Of a DNA stretch of 64,000 bases, positions 9,985 through 22,900 are shown piece by piece (within the stretch, counting starts at the first letter, position 1; every line of letters begins with the position of its first letter). Position numbers and translations under genes: made by a program. The notes beneath the pieces were generated by a model, which saw nothing but the letters and a program-made list of their open reading frames with translations, was not told the origin of the DNA and searched no databases. The stretch comes from Trichostrongylus colubriformis (taxonomy: Eukaryota; Nematoda; Chromadorea; Rhabditida; Trichostrongylidae): the NCBI GenBank assembly GCA_963978905.1, contig OZ022257.1, forward strand, positions 39,814,203 through 39,878,202, in the 5' to 3' direction.

Positions 9985-12800
9985 ACTATGCCGATATATA
10001 AACTTGTGTGTATCTAACATGAATGTCATTAAGGACACTATTAACTAAATCACTCAACTTTTTATAACTACCATCAACGCCATATTTATAAGTAATGAAC
10101 TTATTTTTATATAAACATTTGAGTATATGTAACAATGAAACTATCTTCATATTCATTTCCAATAAGAGTGTTAATCATTTCCTTAATCTTCTTTAGAAAG
10201 GCATCAAATTTAGTACAAGTGTTGCCAATTCTAAGGGTTTCAGTATATACAACGGCTCCCTTGATTGACTTAGAAATGTTAGATTCACTATGGGGGAACC
10301 TTAGAACTTTGAAGTTGAAGTCGTCCGTTTTATTGTATAATTCAGTATAGATTCTATTTTCTTTTATATAGATAGTCATGTCCAAATAATTACTATGAAC
10401 ATCCATGTTGTGTGTCTTTTTAAGTTCTAACCTGTTATGATATATTTCATTTAATCGGGTATCTATGTCAGCCTCGTTTTGATCATGTATTACCAATAGT
10501 TCATCCATGTACCTGTGAAAGGTGTATGTCGCTTGGCGCGGCCCTTGCAGCTAATTTGCCAATGGGACGCATGGGCCGTCTGGACTCTCCCAGATTTACC
10601 TAAGCCTTTTTAAGGGAGGACTTTGGCAGTGCCCCATCGGCAAATTAGTTCCAAGGGGCAGCGCCAAACGACCGTCTCCCACCTGTAAGGTATAAAGAGT
10701 TTTGTTTCATCGAACTTAGTAAGTCTAGCATAACTGTATTCCATGCAGGATAGAGTGAGATCAACTAGTAGCGGGCTAAAATTGTCTCCTTGTGAAACTC
10801 CCCTATTTTGTTTGAATATGTGTTCACTAAAGATACAGTAACTATTATTCAAAAGATATTCCGTAAAGTATATTAAATCACTTATATGGAAATATCTATA
10901 GTTATCTTTTATATTTTCACAGTCACTGTAAAAGACATGATATCCGTTTGTTGCCTCGTATGTTTTACTTGCATTTTTGAAACAGAATTAAAATATCTTT
11001 AATATTGTTTATAATAAGGTTGTGTTCCAAATTGGTAAACATGTCAGTGAAAGCAACTGTGTATAACTTCAAATTTTCATAAGAAATATTGGTAAGTTCC
11101 GAACCAATGTTAATGTTGCTAATTGACCAATATGTTTTTATAGTTTTATTACGATCTTGTATGACTTTACAGTAATTGACAAAATGCGATCTAATATGCG
11201 TGAAGATAGTGTGTAGTTCTAAAGCCATACTTTTAACACTGCTATAATGAACACCAGTTATAAATCTGAACTCAATAGGATTTTTATGCAATTTGGGTAA
11301 CGCGTATATAATTGGTAAGTCGGAATTCACATTCATGTTAATGTTATTACGAATGCAAAAGATCTTATGTTCGAGTATCAATGAAATTTTATTGCTATTA
11401 GGCGTACCTTCATAAGTATTATTAGTATCTTCGTAAACAAAATTACTTATGAAATTATTATAAGTTATACCCATTTCTTTCATAATTGTAATTAGATAAA
11501 ACTTTTTGCAAATTATGCCATAGTTGTTGCTTGCTTTATCTAGTGGACAGAATACGTAGTCATCATGGCAGCAATTAATCAAAACTTGAGGAAGTATTTC
11601 ATCTGAACCTCTAGTGTTGTTGTAAAATAAGAGTGGTCTTATCTTTTTATGATAACTGGTAAGTGTTGTCTAATTGCTAATTTTTGGGTCTTTTATCTTA
11701 TAATTTCTGATAAAAAAGCAATGCTATTGCTAACGAGATTATCGAATATCTTTTTGAAGGTAACTCCTGTTATTCCTTTCCCTAATCTGAATTTTGTACC
11801 TTTTTGCAACAAATTCCTGAGGTTGTTTTCCTGTATTATATTTAAGTCTCCTGTTATTACATGTCCTGTTCTTTATATATAAAATTATCAACTCTGCCAT
11901 TATCACATATACATTTGTTCTGAATAATATTGGCAAGTTTGTTCGCGTCCAGATTTTTCAGTACCTTGTTGTAGTTGAATATTTTACTAGAAATGCATTA
12001 TCATATTTATAAATAATTCTAATGTGTTTGAAAGCTTTGTTATTTAGATTGTTTCCAAGGAGTATTTGTTTGACAGTAGCAGAGTTTAGAATTTTACTGA
12101 AAGGAGTTTCATTAAATACTTTAGTGTAGTAATCAACTTTGATATTATGGAAATTAGTAATAATTTTTTTACGGTCCGTAGTATTATGATGAAAACGAGC
12201 TAGCAAGCAGAATATGAGAAGCCTAGTTTTTTTCTTAACTGTACTTAGGAAGTCATGATTCAAGCAAAGATTGATAATTTTATTAATTTCTGCATAGCGT
12301 AATTTTTTGAATAATCTATCATTCCATAGGTGTGAGAGTATCATCTTCTGTTATGATTTCTTCTAGGACTTGTTTATAGTCCCACTTTTTTTCTTTATAT
12401 GCTTCTTGTTAATACCTCTATTGTTTCTATTTTTTAACCACGTTAAAAGCAAAGTAAAGCGAATTATTTTTCATCATTACTGGTGAAATAATATTAGAAA
12501 TATTCCCGTATCCCTCAATATTATCATTGAGTCCAAAAGGATGAGCTGTAACCAACTTTTTTATCCAGAACAACTCTTTTTCCACTTCTTGTCATTAGAA
12601 CTGATGGAGTCCAAAACCGTAACCTTAACACCTTTCTTACAATCATAAAAGATTTGCAGCCCCGTTACTTTTGAAACCACATAATTTTTAGTATCAGTAA
12701 TATTACAAATTCTGCATGTTCTTCCACACATACAGCTCTCGTTATTATTTCCAAAGTCTGAAATAACGTAACCATTGGACTCTCCCCTTACCTTTATGAA
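9985..12800 (-). pseudogene. Penelope-like retroelement, Naiad-type domain order, degenerate
   Basis: Read 5' to 3' on the - strand, a cysteine knuckle SCMCGRTCRICNIT (about 12735-12690) comes first. The tail of a GIY-YIG endonuclease follows (ELFWIKKLVTAHPFGLND, about 12580-12520). The RT comes next: ALPKLHKNPIEFRFITG (11310-11260), FTDMFTNLEHNLI, NRGVSQGDNFSPLL (10800-10755) and RYMDELLVIHDQ (about 10515-10485). Coding sense continues to about 9990. An endonuclease ahead of the RT is the permuted order described for Chlamys/Naiad Penelope-like elements, and LPKLHKNP is typical of them. The GIY-YIG core is missing, the RT box reads YMDE rather than YxDD, and there are several frameshifts and a MITE insertion at 10528-10672. 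The element is dead. Clade assignment is from memory. Confidence 0.7.
10528..10672. mobile_element. MITE inserted in the Penelope-like RT
   Basis: Imperfect terminal inverted repeats of about 38 bp (GTCGCTTGGCGCGGCCC on the left, its complement at 10655-10672) enclose a short non-coding interior. It splits the RT reading frame between FIPYR and the RYMDELL box, so it arrived after the element inserted. It has no ORF. Confidence 0.7.
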
Positions 12801-12929
12801 AAACCGCAAAATACATAGCGGAATCGCAGAATCGCGAATTCTTGCGGCTATTAGAGGAGTGAGGATGGATAGATGATTGTTGCGGGTATGACAGCCAAAC
12901 TGCCAGAAACACATGAAACTTCTTTACAA
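12798..12929. repeat. 130-bp direct repeat, right copy, flanking the Penelope-like element
   Basis: This is the partner of 9453-9582. It lies just 5' (on the - strand) of the Penelope-like cysteine knuckle. Only a few substitutions separate the two copies. Confidence 0.75.
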
Positions 12930-13269
12930 ACTTGAAAAAATGTCGGAGAAACTTGTCCCAAAATTAACAACTAACTCATTGTAGAACAGTCAAAGTTTCC
13001 AGAGATAAGATCGCGTGGTCCCCATGAAGAGGAAAGTTGAACGGGACTAAAACGATAGTAGAAGTTACGATAGTTAAAATGTTTATGAAAGAAGGTCAAA
13101 GGCACTGGTAGAGGTAATTCGGTTGTATCATTCATTCAGTTCTTTGACACTGACCAGTAGACGATTTCGTCGGGAGAGCCAACCGTCACGTACCGCGTGA
13201 TTTCGGTTTACGGCAGGAATAATATACGATGAGGATCATTCTACTATCATTCCCTTACTCCACGCTCCA

Positions 13270-13345
13270 CCAGGGCACTCCCAGAGGTCGAGAAAAATAG
13301 CCGCTTCAGTGCAACCCAATCCCTTCACGGATACCAAATACGACC
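13270..13345 (+). repeat. Poly-C repeat module
   Basis: It begins 'cagggcactcccagaggtcgag' and runs to a C tract. It is related to the modules at 684-772 (inverted) and 63881-63982. It lies 270 bp upstream of a hAT-type element that also carries 'tacgaccccccc' near its ends. Confidence 0.55.
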
Positions 13346-13610
13346 CCCCCCCCTCCCTTTTTTTGACCATTACAGTACCAGTAACTGTTATCGGATTGTA
13401 TAGTTGTATTTGTTCTGTATTCTTACTTGAAGCAAAAAGATATTTACTTCACATTTGTTCGCTGCGAAACAGCCTTCCCTTCTCATCCGCTTATCAAAAG
13501 TTTAGATTCTGGTGCTTATCGCAGACCTCTGCAGGGACAACCCCCCCCCCCTTCCTCCGGTAAAACGCGACCCCCACCGTCGAGGAATCCTCGACTCCCG
13601 GTGTACCCGT

Positions 13611-15355
13611 CCTCCACACAGGGTCAAGTGTCCAGTTGAGGAGAATTTTCAAAAAATACGACCCCTCCCCCCCCCCCCCAAAAAAGGGGCTTCAATGCGA
13701 CCCCCTTTCACTTATGTTATTGTTATTTTTCATTTTGCAATAAATAATAAATAAGTGCAATAAATAATGAACGAAATATTTTTTAATTACAAGAAATTTG
13801 CTTTAACTGGACTAAACAATCACTCACGCGTGTTCGCCAAAGCTTACGCAAAGGGAATCTCCTTTCCCCAGACTTAGGCTAACACCAGGCACCAGGATAA
13901 TTGAAAAAAAACTCGAATTTGCTTCATCAAAATCATTTCATTGCAAAATGCGAACCCAATTTGGCTAGTGCTACGGCTTCTCTGCGCTCTAACCATTGCG
14001 TTAAAGACCGTCTCTAACTCATGGATAGAGCGCAGCATACTACTTTCCCACCCTAACTCCCTAAACACGGAAAGAACATTATAAAACAACAAGAGACAAA
14101 AAGAGGAACGAATCGCCGACATATGCGCGAAAGAAATAGGTGCGGCTGCGTCGCGATCTGAATGGAGCGCGGTATCTTCCCCATACGAAATTCGGACATA
14201 TTTGAATACTTCAAACTTTACCTAGAGCCCATCCTAACAGCTGTGAACTGTTTTCATAATAACTTCCTTAGACCTATCGATAGGCCGCTTGCTTTCCCTA
14301 GTGGTTGCTTAGTTCTTGATACGGGTTTCCAGATGAGGACTAGATGAGGAAAATTTTGAAGTGTTTCATTCAAATAGCCATAACTCCCTTCATACTTAAC
14401 CATATGGGTGCGTTTTGGTGAGGCGGGGTCTGCTAGGCTGTCGCTTACAAATAACTGCTTTAGCTATACCATATCTTCAAAACGAAGGAAGTTATTTTGA
14501 GGGAAGCCAGATGAGGATAGATGAGGAAAATTTCGAAGTTTTTCATTCATAGCCATAACTTCTTTCATGCTTAACTATATGAGTGCGTTTTGATGAGGCG
14601 GGGTCTGCTAGGTTGTCGCTTTCGAAAGATTACCTGAGCTGTGCCATATCTTCAAAACGAAGCAAGAAAAATTCAGGAAAGCCAGTTGAGGAAATTTTTT
14701 CCGTCGAATTTGCGAGATCTTCCCAAGATTCTTCCGAAAAATTGATTCATTGTTACTGAAATTTCTCTAGTACGCATCCTTCGCTCTCGAGCGCCTACTG
14801 GAAGGGCGAGAAGCGTCGGTCAGCTTCTGTGTGGGATGCGCCATGCATGAGGATTTTATCCACATTCACAATGAATACAAACGTTTTTGCGGTCCGCATA
14901 GTGGCCGCTAACACCAGATTACGTAGTTGCAATCGTAGTAAGTATGGTTAATTCCATATCAGCTAATTTTTCATTTTCATCCCATTGTTTCTGGAGTGTC
15001 CATCCACGGTGGTACCCGTTGATATATATCGCTTTCCACGGTTAATTGGTTAATTGCGGAGGTGTCTCTGTACGTGGTTTCGGTACCGGCGGACTAATGA
15101 AAGGGTTATTGGCTTTGGTTGGCTTCGTTGTGGATCGCGCCATTCATGAGGTTTCCATGATGATTAAGTTAAATTAGCTTCGGGTTCAAACACTGTTACT
15201 CAGTTTTATCATTTCTCTCATTACACTTCAGACCCTCAGCGTTTGAAATTCTGTTGATAAATGCTTACCTAAATGATTACGACCCCCCTTCCTAGCGGAC
15301 CAAATACGACCCCCCGTTGAGGATTCCTCAACGGAGGCTTGACCCTGCCTCCACA
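13611..15355. mobile_element. hAT-type non-autonomous element with 8-bp target duplication
   Basis: The element spans 13619-15347 and is bounded by the direct 8-bp duplication CCTCCACA (13611-13618 and 15348-15355). Its ends read CAGGGTCAAG inward on both strands, followed by related 'GTTGAGGA' segments and 'tacgacccccc' tracts. An 8-bp duplication with CAGGG ends fits the hAT superfamily. No transposase is present. A second copy with its own duplication is at 47625-50591; 13612-13870 matches 47629-47880 and 13896-15347 matches 49140-50591. Confidence 0.85.
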
Positions 15356-16918
15356 CACCGCCCGGCAAAGTCGACCTTTTAAGAGACGGACGTTTAATAG
15401 GGAGTGTTTGCAACGGTTTAATACATTTTATCCGACGCCTCGACGTTTTCTTGAATGTAACACGCATGAAATCAGGTCTGACATTCATACTATGGGCGAA
15501 TTTCAGAAGATCATTGCGGTTTCAATTAAACAAATCATACAATTAATGTGTTTCAATGACTTCGTGTTTGTGTCATTATTCCATTTTGTCCCTTATTTAC
15601 CCGTGAGTACAACAATTTATGTGCGCATATCGTATGAGCAGTAAATAATGGGTAGTTGATATTGATATGTTCCAGGTCAAATTCATCCATGATTGCTTGG
15701 ATCTAGCAGAATCAGTTGCTCATTTTCTTTATCTTTGTAAACAAATATGGATCAATATGTGAAAAATGCAACGTTTTCTATGGAAGGAGGGCCATATTGG
15801 TGATGGAGGTGGATGGAGTGGTCCAAGCAGTATGCGCTATTTATGATTCTTCAACGTCAAACACGGATCGTTTGAAATGTACGCAGGTTCGAGTTACACC
15901 TCATTACGATAAGTAAGTTCAGCTGTAAGTTTAACAATGCCAAAGAAACTCGAGTATTGTTTACACTTGCCGATGGTAAAGTAGCGTTCATAGGAAGGAA
16001 TAAGTGGAATCAGCGATGTCGTAGAAATGATTCGATGCATATGTATCGGGAAACTCGTCAAACTGGCAACATTCAAATTTTTCCTTCTCGTGAATGCCGA
16101 TGAATTACGTCTGTAAATGCCGACTCAATTAGGTTTTCTGCTATCCCTCAGACAGGCATTTTATAAGTAGTTGATCAATCTGCTTCATGGTAGCCAGTAG
16201 CAACCACAATTCTTCGGAGGAGTTGGCAAAATATTTAATAAATCTGTCAGCTCTACAAAAGACGCGCCACGTTCCTCGTGACGTTGCATGCATATCAGTG
16301 CAAATTAATTTATTATTAGAAGCTCAACACGCTATAATGGATGTCCCGATGTGACTAGAAGCGGTACGCTGGTCGCTTAGGCCATGGTTGAGAACGGAAA
16401 TGTTGTTTTTGCTCGCATAAATTGCACATTTACCTGATCGCAGGAAGATGGCTAATATGCAGCTGTTTATGACCGAATGGGACCCTTCTGTGCATTCGCA
16501 TTGTGATGTACACAATCACGATTAGGGTGAAGTCGAACTTTGCCATTTTGCAATCCTACATGAGAACTCAAATCGTCGAAGCATCGCAGGGTCGTGGAAG
16601 CGCGAGTGAAATCAGGAAAATCGCAGCGTTGCGAAATACGACATCTTCCTTAGCTGGATGGTTCAAAAGGGTCACTGCGGACTTGTCACAGTAATTGGTG
16701 TTAGATTCAGCTAGGTGTCTTTCCAAAGTGGTATATCCGGTGCATCTTAGTAACGGTAACGGATATTCAGTCTAAACCTCACGAATGTTGCGTGTTTGAC
16801 CTTTCATTGTCAGAACAGTGTAGTCCATTGCCAGAACTCTATGATAATGTTGCCATAACTCTAATAATCTGCAAAAAGATGTAATCAACTTAGAAATCAT
16901 ATGTTGTTTTAATTTCAG

Positions 16919-19900
16919 GCTATCGAAGATTTCAAAGATGGACCACCGGAGTCAGTAGCAAATACGGCGTTTGAGCTGATCTCGCAAAACTCTCCGATAC
17001 TCCGTCATACCGGTTGGACATTGCTGGAAGATTTGATAAGGTGAAAAAACCTGAGTTAAGGGTACCACTAGGATTTGTGATTATGAAAGTCATTTAGATG
17101 TAAATGGGTTTCGTTGTCTTCAGAACTTCGTATGATAGTACGCAATCGGATATTTCAAGCAATTGATACTTTGTTGCAAGAGGTATTTGCTACTTTTTAG
17201 GGTTTGGTACCTATATAGTCCAACAGACTGATTTTGAGTTTTCTCCAGGAAACTACCGAATCATGTGCGAAATGTGTCGTGGCAGTGATGGAACACGAAT
17301 GGCCCCAGAATTGGCCTGAACTGACTTCACAACTTCAAGAAATGTGTTTTCGAAGTGAGCATTTTTCTCTTCATCTGTTCGTTTTCTTACCTTTACTCAC
17401 TGGTAGCCATAGGTATTGCTTATTACAGTACGCTACTGGGGCAATTGTGAGCGGCTAGTTCGCAATAGCCTACACTAACTAATGCGCAGTGTTCAGTGGG
17501 TCCTAAAATAGGAGACTTTTGTTCCAACCAATGAGATGGACTCATTTCCGTTTCAAAAGCTTAGTCGAGTCTTTAAGGATAGTAGAAAATCAATGTGGAG
17601 TTATAACATACTCTGTAACAGGGAACGCACATATAGAGATTTTCCTTTTTTCTTAGCTAAATGGTATGAATCTATAGGGTGCGCCAATAAGGGCGCTCGA
17701 TCTTTAAAATGATATGAAGCAAGTTGTGTGAGAGGTATAAATGAAATTTATTTTTTTGTTTGGAAGCGTATTCGAAGGCATTATGTATGGAAAATCATAT
17801 CGTTCAAATGGCCACTTCGGCTTCGCTTGGTGGAGCGCATACGAGAAGACAAATTTTCAATGACTCTGGCGCACAAATCGGGCTGTATTTCATCGATGGC
17901 GTGGCGTATGTTGATTTTGAGGTCATCAGTGTTTTGTGGTTGGTTTGCGTAGACCTGCGATTTAAGAAAACCCCACAAGAAATAGTCTAGTGGGGTTAAA
18001 TCGCACGATCGCGGTGGCCAGTTGATGTCGCCTCCGCGCGAGATAACCCTTCCTCCGAAGCGCTCGTGCAGAAGATCCATTGTGGCGCGCGCGGTGTGGC
18101 TCGTAGGGCCGTCCTGCTGAAACCACATATCCTCGACATCCATATTGCCGATTTCGGAGCAACGTTCCGCGGAGCGCGCGCAACGTTGCTCAGACGAATG
18201 ACTTTTGTAATAATTTTTAATGGCTTGCGCACGTTGCTCGCGGCTGAATTGGTTCATGGTGATTTGTGAAGATACACTGAAGAATGACAACTAGGTTTGA
18301 CAACTCTTCCACAAACAACGTGGGCGCCATGAGCTGTGAAAGATGGAGCGCGCTTATTGGCGCACCCTATATTATGTATGATGCATTTTTGGGAGTTGTA
18401 GATATACTTTGGGTCTCTTTCAACCGAGATCCGTTTCGTTGTGATATCGTGTAAAGGAGAGTACTGGCCACTTTCTGAGCGCACGCGACTAGCTTTGAGC
18501 TTCTGCCACACTGTAGTGCTGAGATCTCTCACCGTTTACGAATTTATTGCAGCTTTTGTTTGATTTTGTAAGGATTTCATGTCCCGTGTTTGTAAAGAGT
18601 TCTGATAATTTTTCAGGCTCCTTGCATTGTGCAATCGTTTTCGCGATTCAAAGGCGACTAGTGGAGAACGTTGCCACTCTTGCATCCATTGCCAATGCCC
18701 GTCGCCGCAAGGAAATGCATGGCGCAATGGTAAGCGCTTTACTCAAACTATTTCTTCTTCAAGGATGCGCCCATTATTTCATCTTAATCTGAAACGAAAT
18801 GTTTAGGTTGAAAGTGCTGACGATTTCTTGAAACTTGCCCTTGATAGGCTTGATTCCTGTCCACTGGGTAAGTGGTCCGGTCGTACTACTGCTTTCCACT
18901 GAATGTCTTAATTATTTCCAGATCAGACGGATTTGCTCGCTGTAAGGAATATACTTGGATGGTTGATTGAGGTGTGTAGTTGCGTGACTTCCGAATCTCT
19001 AGAAAACCAACTTATTCGAATCGTTGACACGGTGACTCGTTATCTGAGTACTGCGGAAGGAAATATCTACGAGCAGGCTGCGCAATGCTTAGCAACACTT
19101 TCTGCTCGGAGAAGGTAATTTTTCATTTCTTCGAGGTATTTTTTCTCTTTTTTTGAGACTGTCTAATTCTAAGGTAGCGACTTCAAATGATTCTCACTGG
19201 TTGATGACTTTGCAAGTGTTTTACCATATCATGTTCACATTTTTTGCTCACCGATGTTTCATTTTATTCAGCCTCGAGGTCTGGAGCTAATGAATTGCGT
19301 CTTGCCATAGTTTTGAGAGCGTGGAGGAATCACTTCGGTCATCTCTGTTGAACCACAGTGGCGTCAGTATGCGGGCTCAACACCATTTGCCTCAGAATGG
19401 CTGTTAGGCAATTTCTATTTTGCGGTGGTGATGCCGGCGGCAGGATGTGGCGTCACAGACAACGAGGCAGAGTGGCACGTACAGAGACGCGGGGACGACG
19501 CAGACACGCCCCGCCGTCGTCACCGTGGAGTATGAAGGCGGTTTTCGCTGATTCCCATCTCAGAGTATAGATAATAATACATCTCGTGTGATAGAGACAT
19601 TCGGAAACCATTAATTTTATTTTGATTGAACCTCTGTCGTGTCTATCTTGGTCAGCCAGTGAGTTCATTAACATAAGGGATGTATCCTGTTTCCGTGTAA
19701 GGCGAATATCATGCAGTAGAATCGGCAGTCGCTAAGGACGAGATAATCGGTGCAACTGATGTTCCTTTCTTGCAGGGAGAAAAGCGACAAGTCTCTAGTG
19801 ATTTCGGCGTTTTTCCGCGAAGAAGTGTTCTCAGCCATTTTGACTATAACGAGGTATACATGCTTATCACGACGTTGCTCGAAGTTTTTTCTATTATGCT

Positions 19901-22900
19901 TCCTGATTACTTTGCAGCCTTACTGCTGACAATTCACAATCCAATGAACAACATTATCGTTTCCTTAAATCCCTCTGCGAAGTGCTTACTACGTTGGGAA
20001 GTAAGTTTGTTTATATTTGTGTTGTCGGTTTCCAAAGATTCAGAAATCACAAGGTCTGTTTAAAACAAATGGGTTCGTATTCCATCGCCTTAGATGGACT
20101 ACCAATGAACAGTTGTCTTGGATGACCTAGGAACTATACGCTGTACTACAGGGGGTGCCAAAAAAAGTAATTTCGTTCGCTTCCTTACATTACGTTCGTT
20201 ACATTCGCTAAGTAAAAAAACAGGGGGTAGCGAAGGATATAAAATTATCAGGGCAAAATATGCTTGAAATTTCCTCAAGAAGCAGGATCAAGCCTGTCTC
20301 ATTACTTTCACCGTCTTGAAAATGTGAAGCTTTGAGTCGGCGCAGTCGAGCTTTGGAGCACCTACGGCATCAAGGTCCGCTTAAAACAGCAGAGCCAGCT
20401 TCCTGGTGGATCTCTCGTGAAAAGCTTCCTAGGGAGCGGCCCTTCGGTTCATGAAATTCACAGAGCTCTCGCTGCTTGGATAACGCTGCTATGATCCGAG
20501 GTGTCATTTCTCATGTCTCAAACCCACCTCCGTAGGGGTTTCGGTGGTAATGGCACGTTCTGATACTTCGAAACGGAGGTCGTCATGAACTCGGAGAAAA
20601 GAATATGTTCAAGACTTCATCTAATAAGAATCCTCTTAGTTAACCAGAGTGACTGGTTCTTAGCAAGGTTGTGAACGAGGGTGACGAAATCTCGGATTTT
20701 GTCGAGTTGAGATGCCTTATCATGTCCACTTGTAAGAAGCTCCCGATCCTGCTCGCGCAGAAGGCTGTTACGGGGTTTAGTGACAGTGTGTGCTGTGTTC
20801 TTGAATGTGGGCCTGGAAATACCACGTCAAATTCTGCTGTAGTTGGACTAATATAGAGCTGAAAGCGGAGGAGAAAAAGTGATTCTTTACTGGCACCCCT
20901 GCATAGTGTATAAGGTTGTCGCAAAATAAATTTCGAAAACGGACCGCATACTTCAAACTACTATAACTCAGCTTAAACACAAGTTTATCAATCGAAGTAA
21001 AACCATCAGAATCTACACATTTTTGCCAACAAACAGGTAATAATTTCAAGCCTCTACTATAAAAACTACTATCACGAGAATCAACGAACTCAGGGAAGGC
21101 CTATTCAATATCGTCTAAATTAGTAGATTGCTTCTGATGCAGATGAGAATTGAGGGCTCGAAAAAAGTGATTCTCTGTGGGGAAGAGGTCGGGAGACCTC
21201 TCCTCCACAGAAATTCCTCCCTCCCTTACCAGCGTAAAGTTTTACAACCAAGTGGGTCAATTTTGGCGGAGTGATGTGAAGTGTGTGGCCTTGCGTTGTC
21301 CTGCAACAGGATCGGCCTTCTTCTATTCACCACCGCCGGCCTCAATCTTTACAAGTTCCTATACATTTGCTCCTGATCACAACAGTGAGACTCTGCTGTG
21401 ACTGGCTGGCCATGTTGCAAGAATTTATAATGGATTAGGCCGCGTACATACTTGGCGATTTTGCGATTCTGCGATTTTGCGGTTTTGCGATTCTGCGACT
21501 TTGCGATTTCTTTGCCCATCTTTAGGTGTGTGTGTATGTGTGTATGTGTGTGTATGTACAATGGACAATATGTACGAGCAAAATCGCGGAATCGCAAAAT
21601 CGCAAAATCGCTAAATATGAACGCGGCCTTACACCTTGACAACACCACCACACAGTTATCATAACCTTTTTAGGGTGAAGGTCGGGTTTAGGAGAAGTTT
21701 TTTGATTAGCATCCTTATCTATCCAGACTAATCCCCGTTTCCTGTTATCTTAAAGAACCCATTTTTCATCTCCAGTTATGGTTTACAAATGGCTCATTTT
21801 TATAGCAAACTAGGAGGTTGAAGCAGGTGTCGAAACGTGCCAGACGCTGTTCATCGGTCAGCTCATGAGGCACCCACTTCAACATCTTCTTCACCTTGCT
21901 GATTTTCAACAAGTGTCTGGCCACTGTAGAGTAATGTACGCGGGTCTTCTGCTAACGTACGAGTATTCGTCTCCGGGTTTGCTTCAACGGCTTTCCTTAA
22001 AGACACCAGGAGGGGTAATTTTGGCTTACGGTAGAACAGACGTAGTGTGGACGAGCTTGAGTGGCCGCCATTGCACAAACTCGAAAAAACAAAGCTGTAT
22101 TAGATGGTTCTAATATAGCTTTGTTTTTTCCTTTTAGTTTTCACTTTGTTCTTTCTTATATTGTTTCTAGATGTACTTACGGGTCAAATAAAGTCGGGGG
22201 GGGGGGGGGGAGAGGCAAAATTTTTACCCACGTCAAAGCTTCTTTCCCTTCCTAGGGTTAGGCTAAAGCTGATGAGACCTAGGCTTTGACAGATGCTTTT
22301 TAATGTGGGAGGAGGGGATATCAATTTTAGCCTAAGCCTAGTAAGGGAAAGGAGCATCGACGTCGACGCAAAGTTGCGTCTCCCCCCGACTTTATTTGAC
22401 CCTTCTGAGATTTTCAGGTATAGAAATGCACAATTAAGAAGATCTATAAGTAAACAAGTAAAACATGTCACTAGAAAACAGTAAAGAGGAAATAATTCAA
22501 AAATAAGGTTACATCAGGCCGAAGACAAGCTTCAAAATGAACGAAGCGTGGCTCGGCCACGGAAGCTTGCAGTTCGGACGGAAGCGCGCCCCGGGGCCAA
22601 ATACCCTCTCACGGCGCCTTTTTCAACGCTGGTTTCGTTACACATTGTATCTACCGAACCCATATGTTTGTTTTCAGACGCCATTGTTTTCGTAAACGTT
22701 ATTCCGCCCTTGCCCCCCTCCCGGTGCCTTTAAATCTTCATTATTAAGCGACGACCTGCGGCCGCGACCCGACTTCTCTCCCACGAGATCAAAATCGCCA
22801 GAAGCTTTAAACCAGAGCTCCAATGTACGTTCGCAAGGACAATTCCTCTCAAAAACACTGCTGAGATTACGGGCTGCCTCCGCTGCGGAGTGTCCCAATT

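Noticed and set aside
16563..16625. Alternative first XPO5 exon (MRTQIVEASQG...)
   Set aside because: Some similarity to the N-terminal helix, but no GT donor gives phase 0 with the exon at 16919.
17660..18470. Mariner inserted into an XPO5 coding exon (removing it restores an open frame)
   Set aside because: The reconstructed frame did not join in phase with either neighbour, and exon 17249-17354 splices directly and in phase to 18617-18729, where the expected residues (RRLVENVATL, RRRKEM) are found. The element is intronic.
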